From contig CM046859.1 of the NCBI GenBank assembly GCA_025617745.1, forward strand, positions 24,180,006-24,244,005: a DNA stretch of 64,000 nt, given 5' to 3'. Made by a program: the position numbers and the translations under genes. Numbering within the stretch: the first letter of the stretch is position 1; the number at the start of each line of letters is the position of its first letter. Shown in pieces: positions 34,546 to 45,039 of this stretch. This DNA is from Heliocidaris erythrogramma. Its lineage: Eukaryota; Echinodermata; Echinoidea; Camarodonta; Echinometridae. The notes under the pieces were generated by a model. That model made no database searches. It was not told where the DNA came from and saw only the letters and a program-made list of their open reading frames with translations.

Positions 34546-37471
34546 TCTCCCATTGTGCCCTCATCAAGAACTGATACACAAGCGACATCACTATCGTCAT
34601 CGTTCCTTCTGAAAAACTTTTTCAGAAGATTTGCATGGAAAGTTTTCACCTTTCCGTTCATGTCGATCTTGTAATCCAGGTATCCAACTCGCTGAACTAC
34701 CTTGAATGGTCCTTGCCAATGCATCAACAGTTTGTTGCGGTCACTTGGGAGTAGGAGCAGAACCTCTTCACCAACTTCAAACTTCCTATTCTTTGCTTTG
34801 CGGTTGTATTGTCTGCGATACTTTTCAGACGACTTGCACAGATTCTCCTGTGCCAGTTGACACGTTGCCTCCAACCGATCCTTCAAATCCAAAACGTATT
34901 GGTACGTTGTCTTAGTATCCGGCTCGTCCACTTCTCCTGTCCACAACTCCCGAAGAATGGCGAGAGGACCACGGACTGTCCTTCCATATAGAAGTTCGAA
35001 TGGTGAAAATCCTGTACTCTCCTGGACTGCTTCCCTGTATGCAAAAAGCAAAGGATTAATATACCTGTCCCAGTCTTTGGGTTTCTCTTCACACATCTTG
35101 CGAAGCATGGCCTTCAATGTGCCATTAAAGCGTTCAACCAAGCCATTACACTGCGGATGGTATGGTGTAGTCGTCATCTGTCGAATGGACAACAATCGGC
35201 TAACCTCCTTCATCACGTCAGATGTGAACTGGCTTCCTCTATCTGTTAACACTTCTCTGGGTATACCAACTCTTGAGTAAATGTCAACCAATGCTTCAGC
35301 GACTGTCTGCGTATCGATTCGACGAAGAGCTACTGCTTCTGGATATCGAGTTGCGTAATTACTGCTTCTGGATATCGAGTTGCGTAATCAACTACGGTAA
35401 GGATAAAGCGATTTCCTTTCGCAGTCGCTGGCTCAATCGGTCCAACAAGATCTATGGCAATACGCTTGAAAGGTTCATCAATGAGGGGCGTTGAACCCAA
35501 GGGCACCTTCGTCACCTTGCCCTTTGGAGCTGTTCGCTGACATGGCCCACATGAACGGCAGTATCGTCCCACATCGGCATGCATTCCTGGCCAGAAAAAG
35601 TGACATTGTATCCTATCACAAGTCTTTTTGTTGCCTAAATGACCTCCAAAGATGGACTCGTGTGCTAGTTTCATGACTTGATTACGAAACGGTAAAGGCA
35701 CTACAACTTGCATTACAACATCTGATCCAGGGTTTACATCAACAAATTTCCTATACAGCACATTATCCTTGTACAAAAACGAAGTAGTGTTGCCTTTCTT
35801 TGACATCCTTTGATCTTCCCCGTCCGCATGTTGTCTCAAAGATTTCAAAGATTCATCTTCCCTTTGGGCTTTCATTAGATCATTAACAGACACAATGCTT
35901 TCCAGTGGCTCAGGTACTCGAAGAGGAGGCCTTGTTCGTCTTGCCTGCTGCTTCTGCCCTCTTGTTTCCACTGCGTTGGCTTGATGCTCTTCCGGTGTCC
36001 AGTCTTCTTCTGGATCAGCCGGTTGTCGCGCTCCAGGAATGTTACCCAATACAATATCGTAAACAGGGGTTAATACACATAAGGCTTCAACCTTACCCTT
36101 GAAGTAGGGAGTGTCCAGATCGATCTTGGCAACTTGGAAGGTCCTCATCGTCTGATCGATGAGCAAGCATGTCCGCTGTTCTCCAGTGAACTGCTCCTCC
36201 AAAACCAAGTCACGTCGAACGATGACAGTTGTGCACCCGCTGTCACGAAGAACATCAACCAGCTTTCCATTCACCATTCCTTTGATGACTGGCATCTCCA
36301 CTGGTGAACCGCTCGCTGCTGCTGACAGTACTGGAAGGGTATCGCCTGATGCTAACTTCACTCCGGTTCCGTCTTCGGTGAGGTTCTCTTCTATGATTAA
36401 ACTCAAACCCTTCTGGTTCTCATGAGCTATCTCCTTCGCATCAGTAGATCCTGCTGGAGCATCGCCTCTGACTGATGAATCCTCTGACCTCCCGTTGACG
36501 AGACTTGAGCCCATCTCACGTCGACCTTTCTTAGTTGGGCAATTAAAAGAAAGATGTCCAAATTGATTACAAGTGTAACACTTCCTACCATCAATTTGGG
36601 GCTTACTTGATTTTTCAAAACCACTTGATCCTTTATTATTATTATTAGTTGGATTAGTATGGCTTTGACTCTTATTGAAGTTACTGTTAGTATACTTCTT
36701 AGAACTGGACTGCTGGGCTTTCATCCCCCGAAATCTTATATCTGTATGAGCATCCTGATACTGATCAGCTAAAGTTATAACCTCATTCAAATTACTAGGA
36801 TTTCGCTCCTTAATGAACATCAATAACTCCTTACTACAAGTATCAAATATTTGCTCCTGAATCAATAACGACTTAAGTCCCTGATAATCATCATTAAATG
36901 GACTAAGTTCCACCCACCTATCAAGATATTTCTCAATCCTGGATGCATATTGCACAAATGTCTCACCCTGACAGAGTTTAGACCGCCTAAACTTTAACCT
37001 ATACCCCTCCTCTGTTAAGTCATACCCCTTCAAGAGTGATGATTTGACAATTTCATAATCCTTAGCTTGCTCAGATGTGAGCCTAGAAATTATATCTAGT
37101 GCCTTCCCAGATAACAATGCAGAGAGTGCCAATGCCCAATCGGCCCCATCCCAACCTACGCTGGAAGCATGTCGTTCAAATCTACACAAATAACTGTCAA
37201 TATCATCTTTACCTTCTTGAAATACAGGAAGAGGAGGTATACTTGGCCTTTGAGTATGCCCTAACCTAGGTATTGGTCCCGACCCAATCTCTTTCCTAAT
37301 CTCTTCTAACTTTATTTGCTTAGTCACCAACTCGGCTTCTACTTTCCTAGCAACTCTAGCTTCTATCCTTTCCTCTCTAGCTTCTCGCGCACACTCATCA
37401 ACATACTGTTTTAATTCTTGCCCACTTAAACCAAATTTTTCACCCTGAGCTATAAACTGTTCCCTCTCCAT
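34524..37471 (-). pseudogene. gag-protease-integrase polyprotein, Gmr1-like
   Basis: Start chosen at MEREQFIAQGEKFGLSGQEL (37471), because the 25 residues upstream are unlikely to be coding. A coiled, charged N-terminus (about 20-65) leads to a capsid region and a SCAN-like motif at about 202-240 (LLIQEQIFDTCSKELLMFIK then ERNPSN). A zinc knuckle CYTCNQFGHLSFNC lies at about 298-311 and a protease at about 405-420 (DVLRDSGCTTVIV, active DSG). Integrase follows without any RT between: zinc-binding HESIFGGHLGNKK ... CRSCGPCQ, core IAIDLVGPI, then TDRGSQFT and LVERFN, and a GPF-type tail (WQGPFKVVQRVGYLDYKI). A 29 bp tandem duplication (35331-35359/35360-35388) at RYPEAV shifts the frame; otherwise it is open. 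Confidence 0.85.
35331..35388 (-). repeat. 29 bp tandem duplication in integrase
   Basis: The 29-mer starting tactgcttctggatatcgag occurs twice head to tail. Removing one copy would restore the integrase frame, so this is the disabling lesion of that region. Confidence 0.95.
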
Positions 37472-37787
37472 AATTATTGTTAGACACACAAAGGATGAGA
37501 TTACACACCTACCAATAAATTTCGGTTTTTGCTGTGCAGAAATCAAGTGAAGACTTGCCCTGGAGTATCAGCAATTGGTGAAGCCTCCTTTCCCCACTTG
37601 AGTCACTGCCCTCTATGAAGTGTAACCTGCATGAAACAATCCTCAATGGAGAGAAAAAAATAATTAGACAGGTGAAACAAAATCACTGAGTTTTCATATA
37701 TAAATCTTGATTTGACAGTTTAACCATTCACTATTATTTAACCTAACCTATCACAAAGAAATAATGTCCCTTCGTGGTCGCCATTTA

Positions 37788-38929
37788 TGTCAACTCTAGT
37801 TACTGGAATTTATCTAGGTAACACTGTAATAGATTTCGTTCTGATAAAGTGAAAGGGTAACTGCAAATAAGGGCGACTTCACACAAGAATATACATTTAA
37901 TAATTTTTATTAGAGCGTCGAATTCCTGCTCTTGTTCAAAATCAAATAAATATATACATGTGGAAAATCAATACGAAACTTCATGTTGCACAATAACGTA
38001 TACGACTGTTGAAAATTCATTTATACGAGTCGCAACAAACTATCATTAATTCAGAAAATACTAGGTTGTGGCAAAACAGTTGAACAGATTGATTATAAAT
38101 TAGAGAATTACATTGGTTGTATAGCACCTGAAAAAGGGGGAGTTAGGATTCAGCACATCCGTCCCAAAGCCTTGAGATCATAATTAAGTCCAAGGTGCTG
38201 AACTATACACAGAGTGATGTGGCCATTGTCTTGAAGAGTGAAGAATGAGAGATGTGATCGCTGTCTACGGCGTGAAGTAAAGACTGGTGATGGACGTATG
38301 CAATAAAAAACTGGCAGATGTCTACGAGGTGTATCGAACTACGTCTGACCGTATTTATGAATGGTGTCCTTGGCATGAAGATAACGGTGAGATCGATCAT
38401 GAGCCCAGCTCATCCAGTTCATGAAGCGTTGACTCAAGCTGGGGAAAGTGGCCAGGTTTCTCTTGGCCTGTGGCTACCAAAAGTTGCACTAAAGCACAAA
38501 GTAGTAGTTTTGTCTGGCTCACAAAACTGTACACAAAATCAGTGTGCCTCATCCTCAGTGCCTCCAACAATCACACAACAAAACTCACACAGGAGCCTGT
38601 GGCAGCTCCCGAAACTTTGCAACCTGCTTCTATAAAATCATGGTGTCCACTGCCTACAATCTTGCTAGCTTCATCTAACAATCAATACACTAACACTCCC
38701 TCTCATGCACAAACACATAAGAGCCAACCTCCCATACAAAAGAAACAAGCTGTGTAACCCATAACAAGTTATGTAAGGTATGCAAGCAATCTTGGCTATA
38801 TGTAAATTACCCTATCCACTTAAGACTGGTGGCAAACCCAATTAATATGTAAACTGTACATGGCTCACTAGTCCAGTTCCAGGAACAAAATGATAGGGGG
38901 GGGGGGGGTAAACTATTTACATTGTGACA
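37788..38929 (-). repeat. 5' LTR of the Gmr1-like element
   Basis: On the minus strand it runs from tgtcacaatg (38929) to gttgaca (37788), i.e. TG...CA ends, and is followed after four bases by the primer-binding site. It should hold the promoter; I did not identify a TATA box with confidence. Confidence 0.9.
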
Positions 38930-39022
38930 ATAGGCTAATACATGAAAAGTGGGAGCAGTGTGCACTTTTGACCCGCCGGAAATGCCCCCATGGAAAGCCG
39001 GATGCAGAAGCGGAGTTGAGAC

Positions 39023-39050
39023 CACAGAACTCCAAAATTGGAGTTCTGTG
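39023..39050. mobile_element. 28 bp palindromic micro-element with 8 bp TSD
   Basis: cacagaactcc, a 6-base centre (aaaatt) and ggagttctgtg form a complete palindrome-like unit. The 8-mer gttgagac flanks it exactly at 39015-39022 and 39051-39058. This is what remains if a TIR transposon loses all but its two ends. No longer element with these ends was noticed in the window. Confidence 0.6.
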
Positions 39051-39110
39051 GTTGAGACCCCCTGGTACTGCAAAGTGTTGACGCCCTCTACATTCGATTG
39101 GATGATTAAG

Positions 39111-39580
39111 TTAAAATGACGTCACAAACATTTGCCGCATCGTAACCAATGAGAGCTCAGAAAGGCAGTCATATGGGATGTTATCACTGACCTCTACCAC
39201 CTGGACGGATCATCGCCCATTCCCGCGCGTGCGAGCACTTGAAGTGGGCGCGGCCATGTTACTCTTCCGAGAGCGATGTGGTTTATTACACGTTACGCAC
39301 TGAACATCTGTATTTGTCTGCGCGTTTTGACCAAGTAAAGGGCGTCCGCATGATTGTACACAAATCTGTATTCCAGCTTTCTCGCGCGTTGACTTTTCAG
39401 AAGTGCAACATGGCGGACCACGACTTCACTTCTCTGAGCCAATGAAACGTCCAGGTGGTAGAGGTCAGTGGATGTTATATGGCGCGACATGTATCTATAT
39501 ATGGCCGGGTGCAGTTTAAAATGACGTCACAAAGATTTGCTGCATCATAACATAGAGCTCAGAAAGGCAGTCATATGGTA
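39111..39580 (+). repeat. ~65 bp direct repeat pair around a MITE
   Basis: ttaaaatgacgtcacaaa ... gctcagaaaggcagtcatat occurs at about 39111-39176 and 39515-39577 with small differences. The second copy lies after the MITE at 39185-39470. Confidence 0.7.
39185..39470. mobile_element. hAT-like MITE, 286 bp, 8 bp TSD
   Basis: Ends are perfect inverted repeats of about 23 bp beginning cactgacctctaccacctgg. The 8-mer gatgttat flanks at 39177-39184 and 39471-39478. An 8 bp duplication with short TIRs fits the hAT superfamily, though other families with 8 bp duplications exist. No transposase inside. Confidence 0.85.
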
Positions 39581-39844
39581 TTACGTGTCTTGTGTATAAA
39601 AATATTAATGCAATGCGATATGCACGGTACGTACACGGTCAATACACGATACTCTATAGATAGTATAGAGTATAGAGGGAGGAAGACACCGAACCCAAAA
39701 ACCGAAAAATAACTGGTAAATATTATCTTTTCCCCATAACATTGTATTCTCCATATATTAAATTATTATCGTATTATTCTCTTGGTGCTGATTGTTGTAT
39801 ATGTGAATAATAGAGTAGAATTCTGGTGTTTTGTTATGTTTGGT

Positions 39845-39975
39845 GGGGTCTAAGTAACTCCAGAGAGCTCCAACATGTCCAACGCGCAGCGCTCCATTGG
39901 CATTATTAATATTAGTGTGGCTAGTCGCATCGCTTAATTTCGGCAGGTAAGACAGAAATTTGGGCAAACCCACAA
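39845..39975. repeat. partial copy of the taacyccaggg fold-back family
   Basis: taactccagagagctccaac, then ctagtcgcatcgcttaattt and cggcaggtaagacagaaatt match the left half of the element at 52638-53125. The right half is absent. Confidence 0.65.
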
Positions 39976-40658
39976 AATAGGAACCGGATTTTTTCCAAGG
40001 TAATAATCTAATATAAGGCCAACCAATTGTTCAAATTAACAACAGTCAGGCCCAACAGTCACATAGGCCTAGGCCTACACATTTTCACATAGGCCTGCAT
40101 GTACCAATTCTTGATTATTTGAATTTTGATGTAAAAAATGTCCATTTTACATGATTTTAAATTTAAGTAAGAAATATCGGTAGACCGAAAATTCTGTCTC
40201 TCGTTCGTTAGCCTCTTATTTGGATAAGGTCGGCCCTTCACTTAGAGACCGAAACGCTCCATACACTCACCTGTGCAAACTCACTGACCACCGAGGAACA
40301 GATGACAGTAGGCATGTCGTTGTGTGAATGTTTCGAAATGTGAATATTTCGATTTTTAAAAATATTTGTGTAGGCCTAGGCCTAAATTAAATAGATTAGG
40401 CGTAGGCTCTATACTTAAACGAGCATGTTCAACTTACCAATTTGACTGTTTTATTCCTTTTAATGCTCCTTTTTCAGGTAATTCAGGGTCCAAGTTGTTC
40501 TCGGTTTGAAAATCTTAAGCTGCATTCAAACTGTTTCCACTGCGCAGGAATTAAGATGACGTCATCGGAATCGCATCCGTTCTAGTCTATGATCAAGTTT
40601 GCACAGGCGAGTGTATGGAGCCTTTCTGTCTCTAAGTGAAGAGCGACCCTATCCAAAT

Positions 40659-41671
40659 CCTGGGGGGGCCACTCAGATATATGGGTGTACACATGCGCGT
40701 CCAAGAAAACGCGTAAAAAGGGGTCCTTTTTTCTGGTGGAACGCGTAACGCGTAAGGGGTCCAAAAACGCTGATTTTCAACAAAAGGGGGTGCTTTTGAC
40801 TAATCTGGCCGAACGCGTTTAGAGGGTATATTTTTCACTTTGGCACCAATATGTAAATGAGACATTTTAAAAATATTTTCAGGGATTTTCACATTTCACA
40901 GGGATTTACAGCCCGATTTCAGTTCAGGGAGTGGCGCGCGGCAGTGCATGCAGATGGATGCAAAAAAAAAAGGAGAATCGGGAGCAGAGAGTTCTACCGA
41001 CGCAGCCATAGTGCAGTGAAATGGTTCCCCCTCTTAATTGTGTTGTTGCTTATAGCGCGCGCTATAGCTTGCACTAAATCAAACCTGTTTAGGGGGGTTG
41101 GATGATGAAAAACTGCGCAAAAATCCTCGTTTCGGGGTCTTTTTTCATCCAAGTATAAAACCTGTGGCTATTATAGCTAATATGCCCAGTAATCCTCAAA
41201 TTGGCAAGAATCCTACCTAGGATATCAAAAAAACCCCAGCTGAACGGAGGTATAGATAGGATTTGTATGGAGCGGAGGTATAAAGCGGCTTAATAAACTA
41301 AGTAATAGATATCATCTAGTGCAGCAAGATCATTCGCTGTCAATTGCTCGTGGTCTAGTGGTAAAGGCGTCTGGTCAGACTGTCTGGAGTATTCTCTTTC
41401 TACACTGCGCTCGCGTTTAAGGTCCCGGGTTCGAATCCTGCTCTTTCTTGCTGATATTTTTTATAGTTATATAACGATAGCGTTTATTCTGTTATAAATA
41501 ACTGAATTTCAACAATGAAAACCAAGAAACTTGACCAATTATTCACTTGTTCAGGCGGATTTAATGGCGGCTGGGCATAATAACGACTTTGGCCAAACCT
41601 GTTTAGGGGGTATTTTGAAAACCTATGGACACGCATGTGTACACCCATATATCTGAGTGGCCCCCCCCGGG
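40659..41671. mobile_element. TIR element (layer C), 1013 bp, 8 bp TSD
   Basis: Left end cctgggggggccactcagat, right end in reverse complement cccgggggggggccactcag; the match continues through atatgggtgtacacatgcg. The 8-mer atccaaat flanks at 40651-40658 and 41672-41679, and occurs once in the mirror position of A (40209 region, atttggat), confirming insertion into A. It contains a tRNA-like segment (41346-41445) and no transposase. Confidence 0.85.
41346..41445 (+). repeat. tRNA-like sequence (pseudo-tRNA or SINE head)
   Basis: tggtctagtggtaaaggcgt is a good A-box region, and ggtcccgggttcgaatcctg carries a perfect B-box (ggttcgaatcc). The distance between them (about 60 bases) is longer than in a simple tRNA, the acceptor strands do not pair and the T stem is incomplete. 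So it is a tRNA-derived relic, not a functional tRNA by eye. It lies inside transposon C. Confidence 0.5.
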
Positions 41672-41939
41672 ATCCAAATAAGAGGCTAACGAACGAGAGA
41701 CAGAATTTTCGGTCTAGAAATATCGATCGGCAAAGTCACTGGTTTCCTGGCTTAATGTGCAGTGAATAACTGAGCGGCGCACGCTCATTACACAGCACAG
41801 CTGCAGTGAATACCTTATTATTGTCAAGACATAAGGAAATGGGTGACTTTGTTTTGCCGATATTTCTTGCTTAAAATTGACATTTTTTACATCAAATAAT
41901 CAAGAATCGAGAGGAATTGGTACAGTGTATGTGACTGTA

Positions 41940-42408
41940 GACAGAAAAATCAGTCTGTTTGGAGGAGTTTTATAACATTTTTTGACTTTCGAGGCTCTCC
42001 TCCAAGACAGACGGAAGCCTACCAATAGTCACCGCAGTAGAGTACCTCTCCGCTGGCCTTAACCACTAGGGTTTATGGCCAAAAGTTATTACTAATTAGA
42101 AGTCGTAGATCGACATAAATTAACTTATATAGTAAAAATAATGTATGATAAGGTGACCATTTTTCACGCACATTTTCATTTTCTCAGAGATTCCAAGACA
42201 ATTAGATGACTAAATAGCATGTTCTGTACCTCAAAAGAACGAGATTTTCCTATGTAATCATATTTTACGATTTAGAAAGTGGACTACACATCAAAATTCA
42301 ATATAATTTCGATAAATTCGCAAGGCTTACCGAACCAGACGTCTCAATGTGTGACCTTACTTCACACAGCATATTTGCTGCCCTCTTGTGGTCGGTATCT
42401 TTTGTCAA
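41940..42408. other. intergenic, no gene seen
   Basis: No coding or repeat signal that I can place, apart from general AT-rich text. Confidence 0.3.
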
Positions 42409-42560
42409 AACTGGGCGTTGTAGCGTGCGCCTGTAATCCAGCTACCAGTGGAAGTTATAAACTGATTCAGCGGACCTAGGCTCGAGACTGAGTCACGTCT
42501 TTCGGATGGTGACGTTAAAGGTCGGTCCCAGACGTAAATATTTGTATTTTCTTACTCAGT
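42409..42560 (+). repeat. 7SL/Alu-domain-like repeat
   Basis: ctgggcgttgtagcgtgcgc followed by ctgtaatccagctacc closely resembles the 5' (Alu) domain of 7SL RNA and Alu heads. It is followed by a B-box-like ggctcgagactg and then a SINE-like body with tctttcggatggtgacgtta and ggtcccagacgta. A T4 run at about 42551 could end pol III transcription. 7SL is the RNA of the signal recognition particle. This could be a 7SL pseudogene or a 7SL-headed SINE; the match is judged from memory, not by alignment. Confidence 0.45.
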
Positions 42561-42596
42561 CACCTTCTTTTTAAATCAGCAAAAGAAAATTTCGTA

Positions 42597-42690
42597 ATAT
42601 AAACCTCTGCCGAGATACGAACTCTCGGTCCTTTCACCGAGAGAGCACCGGATTGTCCGATTGCGCCACACAGAACCGCTGCTCGTTTTA
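42597..42690 (-). repeat. tRNA-like sequence, minus strand
   Basis: On the minus strand: gttctgtgtggcgcaatcgg (A-box region), then ccgagagttcgtatctcgg, a T-arm with a five-pair stem around agttcgtat. The acceptor stem pairs poorly, so a tRNA pseudogene or SINE head is more likely than a working tRNA. It converges on the 7SL-like segment about 40 bp away. Confidence 0.45.
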
Positions 42691-43261
42691 TTATATCGCT
42701 ACAATTCGTTTTCATGAATATTCATGCCGACTGGTCTTGACGGAATAAACCGTATTATGAGCAATTTGACGCATTAGGGTTACGGTAAAAAAACACACGT
42801 CCGGGAACGGTCGCTCCCTGCCCTCCCAGGCCAGCGCAGCGGGGGAGCTTGGTGGCCTAGTGCCCCTAGTGCTAGCTGCGGCTCAATTTGCATGCAACAT
42901 CGAGTTCTGAATTCAGTGCAGTGGCATGTAGCTGTACGAGCTCCTTGGCTTGTCAATCTGGTACATGCCTACGGAGCTGTACACGGCCTGCTACTAGGGG
43001 GGGGGGTGAGTCGCTTGAGAATCTGAGCTAGGATTTTCTGTCAATCAAGTTATTCAGGTTCACTTTCTGCCATGGACGTTTGCTGAGATATACATGTAGG
43101 GAAATTTAAATTTATCAACTATCACCATTACAAAACACTTAGCACGCCTCCCGTTAGAGCCGGTTAGTTTCACTCTCCTCGATCTCTTTTCAGAGCAGTC
43201 TCATTCTTTAAAATCTTTCTCTTTCTGCCGCCCCCCCCCCCTACTTGCACACAACATCCAT

Positions 43262-44122
43262 GGGTAATTATGTGAAACGTCCCAATCTCCTACATGTATA
43301 ACTAAATTGCGAGAATATAAAGGAAAAGTGAATATGCAGCCTTTTCTTTTATATTCTTTGTTTTTAATAGATAAAGACAAAAATTGAAATTCTCTATTTT
43401 GATCCAACAGGTGCCATTCAACATCAATCGGCCAACACTTCATTCAGGGTGCAAAGGAAGCAGTATTCACTAGGGTATTTTCATAGAAGGGGCGAGACGA
43501 CCACAGACTTGGGGTTTCAACGAACTGGGTACCCTTCTTTGGATAGCAGGGTAATTATGTGAAACGTCCCAATTTCCTACATGTATAACTAAATTGCGAG
43601 AATATAAAGGAAAAGTGAATATGCAGCCTTTTCTTTTATATTCTTTGTTTTTAAAAGATAAAGACAAAACTTGAAATTCTCTATTTTGATCCAACAGGTG
43701 CCATTCAACATCAATCGGCCAACACTTCATTCAGGGTGCAAAGGAAGCAGTATTCACTAGGGTATTTTCATAGAAGGGGCGAGACGACCACAGACTTGGG
43801 GTTTCAACGAACTGGGTACCCTTCTTTGGATAGCAGGGTAATTATGTGAAACGTCCCAATCTCCTACATGTATAACTAAATTGCGAGAATATAAAGGAAA
43901 AGTGAATATGCAGCCTTTTCTTTTATATTCTTTGTTTTTAATAGATAAAGACAAAAATTGAAATTCTCTATTTTGATCCAACAGGTGCCATTCAACATCA
44001 ATCGGCCAACACTTCATTCAGGGTGCAAAGGAAGCAGTATTCACTAGGGTATTTTCATAGAAGGGGCGAGACGACCACAGACTTGGGGTTTCAACGAACT
44101 GGGTACCCTTCTTTGGATAGCA
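43262..44122. repeat. 287 bp tandem repeat, three copies
   Basis: Units start at gggtaattatgtgaaacgtc at 43262, 43549 and 43836. They differ by only a few bases (for example the oligo-A and cttg/attg positions near 43380 and 43668). A minus-strand frame of about 86 codons stays open in each copy only because the copies are almost identical; it shows no known domain. Confidence 0.9.
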
Positions 44123-44589
44123 GGAAACCCTTTTTGGGTACCTGAAAAAGTGAGGGGGTATTGTGCCCCCCTCTGCCCACAAGTGAGTTATTTACGTTTT
44201 AGATGAACAGATAATAATAATAATAATAATAGTTGCACACTTTTCTTTGTTCTTCCCTCCCCCCCCAATGTAGCACCGTCCCTGCTGGCAACTGCACTAT
44301 TCTTTTTTTCCGAGTATTCTTTTATTCTTTCCTTTTCCAAGTATTATTTTATTCTTTTCCTTTTCATTAAAAATCAATATTCTGTACAGAAATATAAGGT
44401 ATACTTTACAGTTTACAGAAAGAGTCCAGCAAAAATAGAAGTTATAAACAAGCCCGATATACAAGACATATTACAGACAGCAACCCACTCCCCCAAGCCC
44501 CCTAGGCCCTTTCAAAAAGCTCTGGCCACAACCTGTCCAGGGATGCCTAACAAAATGATGCATAGTGTTGTTGGTAGACGCGTAGACAA

Positions 44590-44995
44590 AAGGGGAATAG
44601 CCCAACAGGCAAAGTGATGTTTAGACAAATTAGCATTTAGACCAACTGACAATTAGACTAAATGGAAAATGGACTCAGTGAAAGTTAGACCCAACTGCAC
44701 ATTAGACCATATAAATGCCATGTAGACCAAATGGATACTAGACTAAGTGGATTTTAGTTGAAATGCCTGTAGACCAACTAGTTTTAGACTGAATGGGAAT
44801 TGGACAAACTGACATTAGACGAACTGGTAGACCAAGTGATAACAAAATAAAGTAGTCGAAATGGTAATTAGACCAAATGGTAATTAAACAAAGTGATAAT
44901 TATCCCAAGTGGTGATTAGACCTTCTGGATATTAGACCAAATGAAGAGTGGACCAAAAGGGTTTAGCCCAAATGAAGGTGCCCATCTGGAAAATA
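44590..44995 (+). repeat. degenerate short tandem repeat (tagaccaa-type)
   Basis: Variants of ttagaccaaatgg/ttagaccaactg recur every 15-25 bp, e.g. atttagaccaactgac, attagaccatataaatg, tagaccaaatggatact, attagaccaaatggta. Unit length and text vary, so this is an old or freely drifting minisatellite. Confidence 0.7.
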
Positions 44996-45039
44996 GACCA
45001 AGTGGTTTTAGCCCAAGCGTGCATAAACCGATTTAATCC

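Larger units (their letters stand above)
32460..38929 (-). mobile_element. Gmr1-like LTR retrotransposon (integrase before RT)
   Basis: Two LTRs of about 1.14 kb (37788-38929 upstream, 32460-33596 downstream on the minus strand) differ at only about ten positions by eye, so insertion is recent. Internal order on the minus strand is gag (SCAN-like), zinc knuckle, protease, integrase, RT remnant, RNase H. Integrase before RT in a gypsy-type element is the hallmark of the Gmr1 group. A primer-binding site (37766-37783, tggcgaccacgaagggac) and a purine tract (33597-33615, gaaggaaggggagata) sit where expected. The fingers and palm of RT are deleted and one 29 bp duplication breaks the frame. No matching target duplication is visible outside the LTRs; the outer edge of the left LTR reads TAGT where the right has TGTC. 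Confidence 0.85.
40181..41716. mobile_element. TIR element (layer A), interrupted, ~100 bp TIRs
   Basis: If the later insertion C (40659-41671) and one copy of its 8-mer target are ignored, A is about 515 bp. Its ends are inverted for about 100 bp: tagaccgaaaattctgtctc ... ctcttatttggata ... cacttagagac ... ctccatacactc ... gtgcaaac. The flanks are gaaatatcgg (40171-40180) and gaaatatcga (41717-41726), a 9 bp duplication with one extra base. Terminal 31 bp reappear as the hairpin at 53341-53412. Non-autonomous; a 9 bp duplication with long TIRs resembles Mutator-like elements. Confidence 0.8.
40054..41939. mobile_element. outer fold-back element (layer D)
   Basis: Left arm 40054-40180 and right arm about 41830-41939 are inverted copies (cagtcacata, gtaccaatt, cttgattattt, gatgtaaaaaatgtc, aagaaatatcgg). 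A loop lies between 41740 and 41830 and itself starts and ends with inverted text (caaagtcac / gtgactttg). Layer A is inserted in the left stem at gaaatatcg. No target duplication for D itself was seen. Non-coding. Confidence 0.65.

Noticed and set aside
41346-41445. Functional tRNA gene
   Set aside because: A- and B-boxes are good but the acceptor strands do not pair and the spacing is too long; it also lies within a transposon. Kept only as a tRNA-like relic.
43201-44017. Three-exon-like gene from repeated 86-codon frames
   Set aside because: The frames repeat with the 287 bp tandem unit and contain no recognisable domain.
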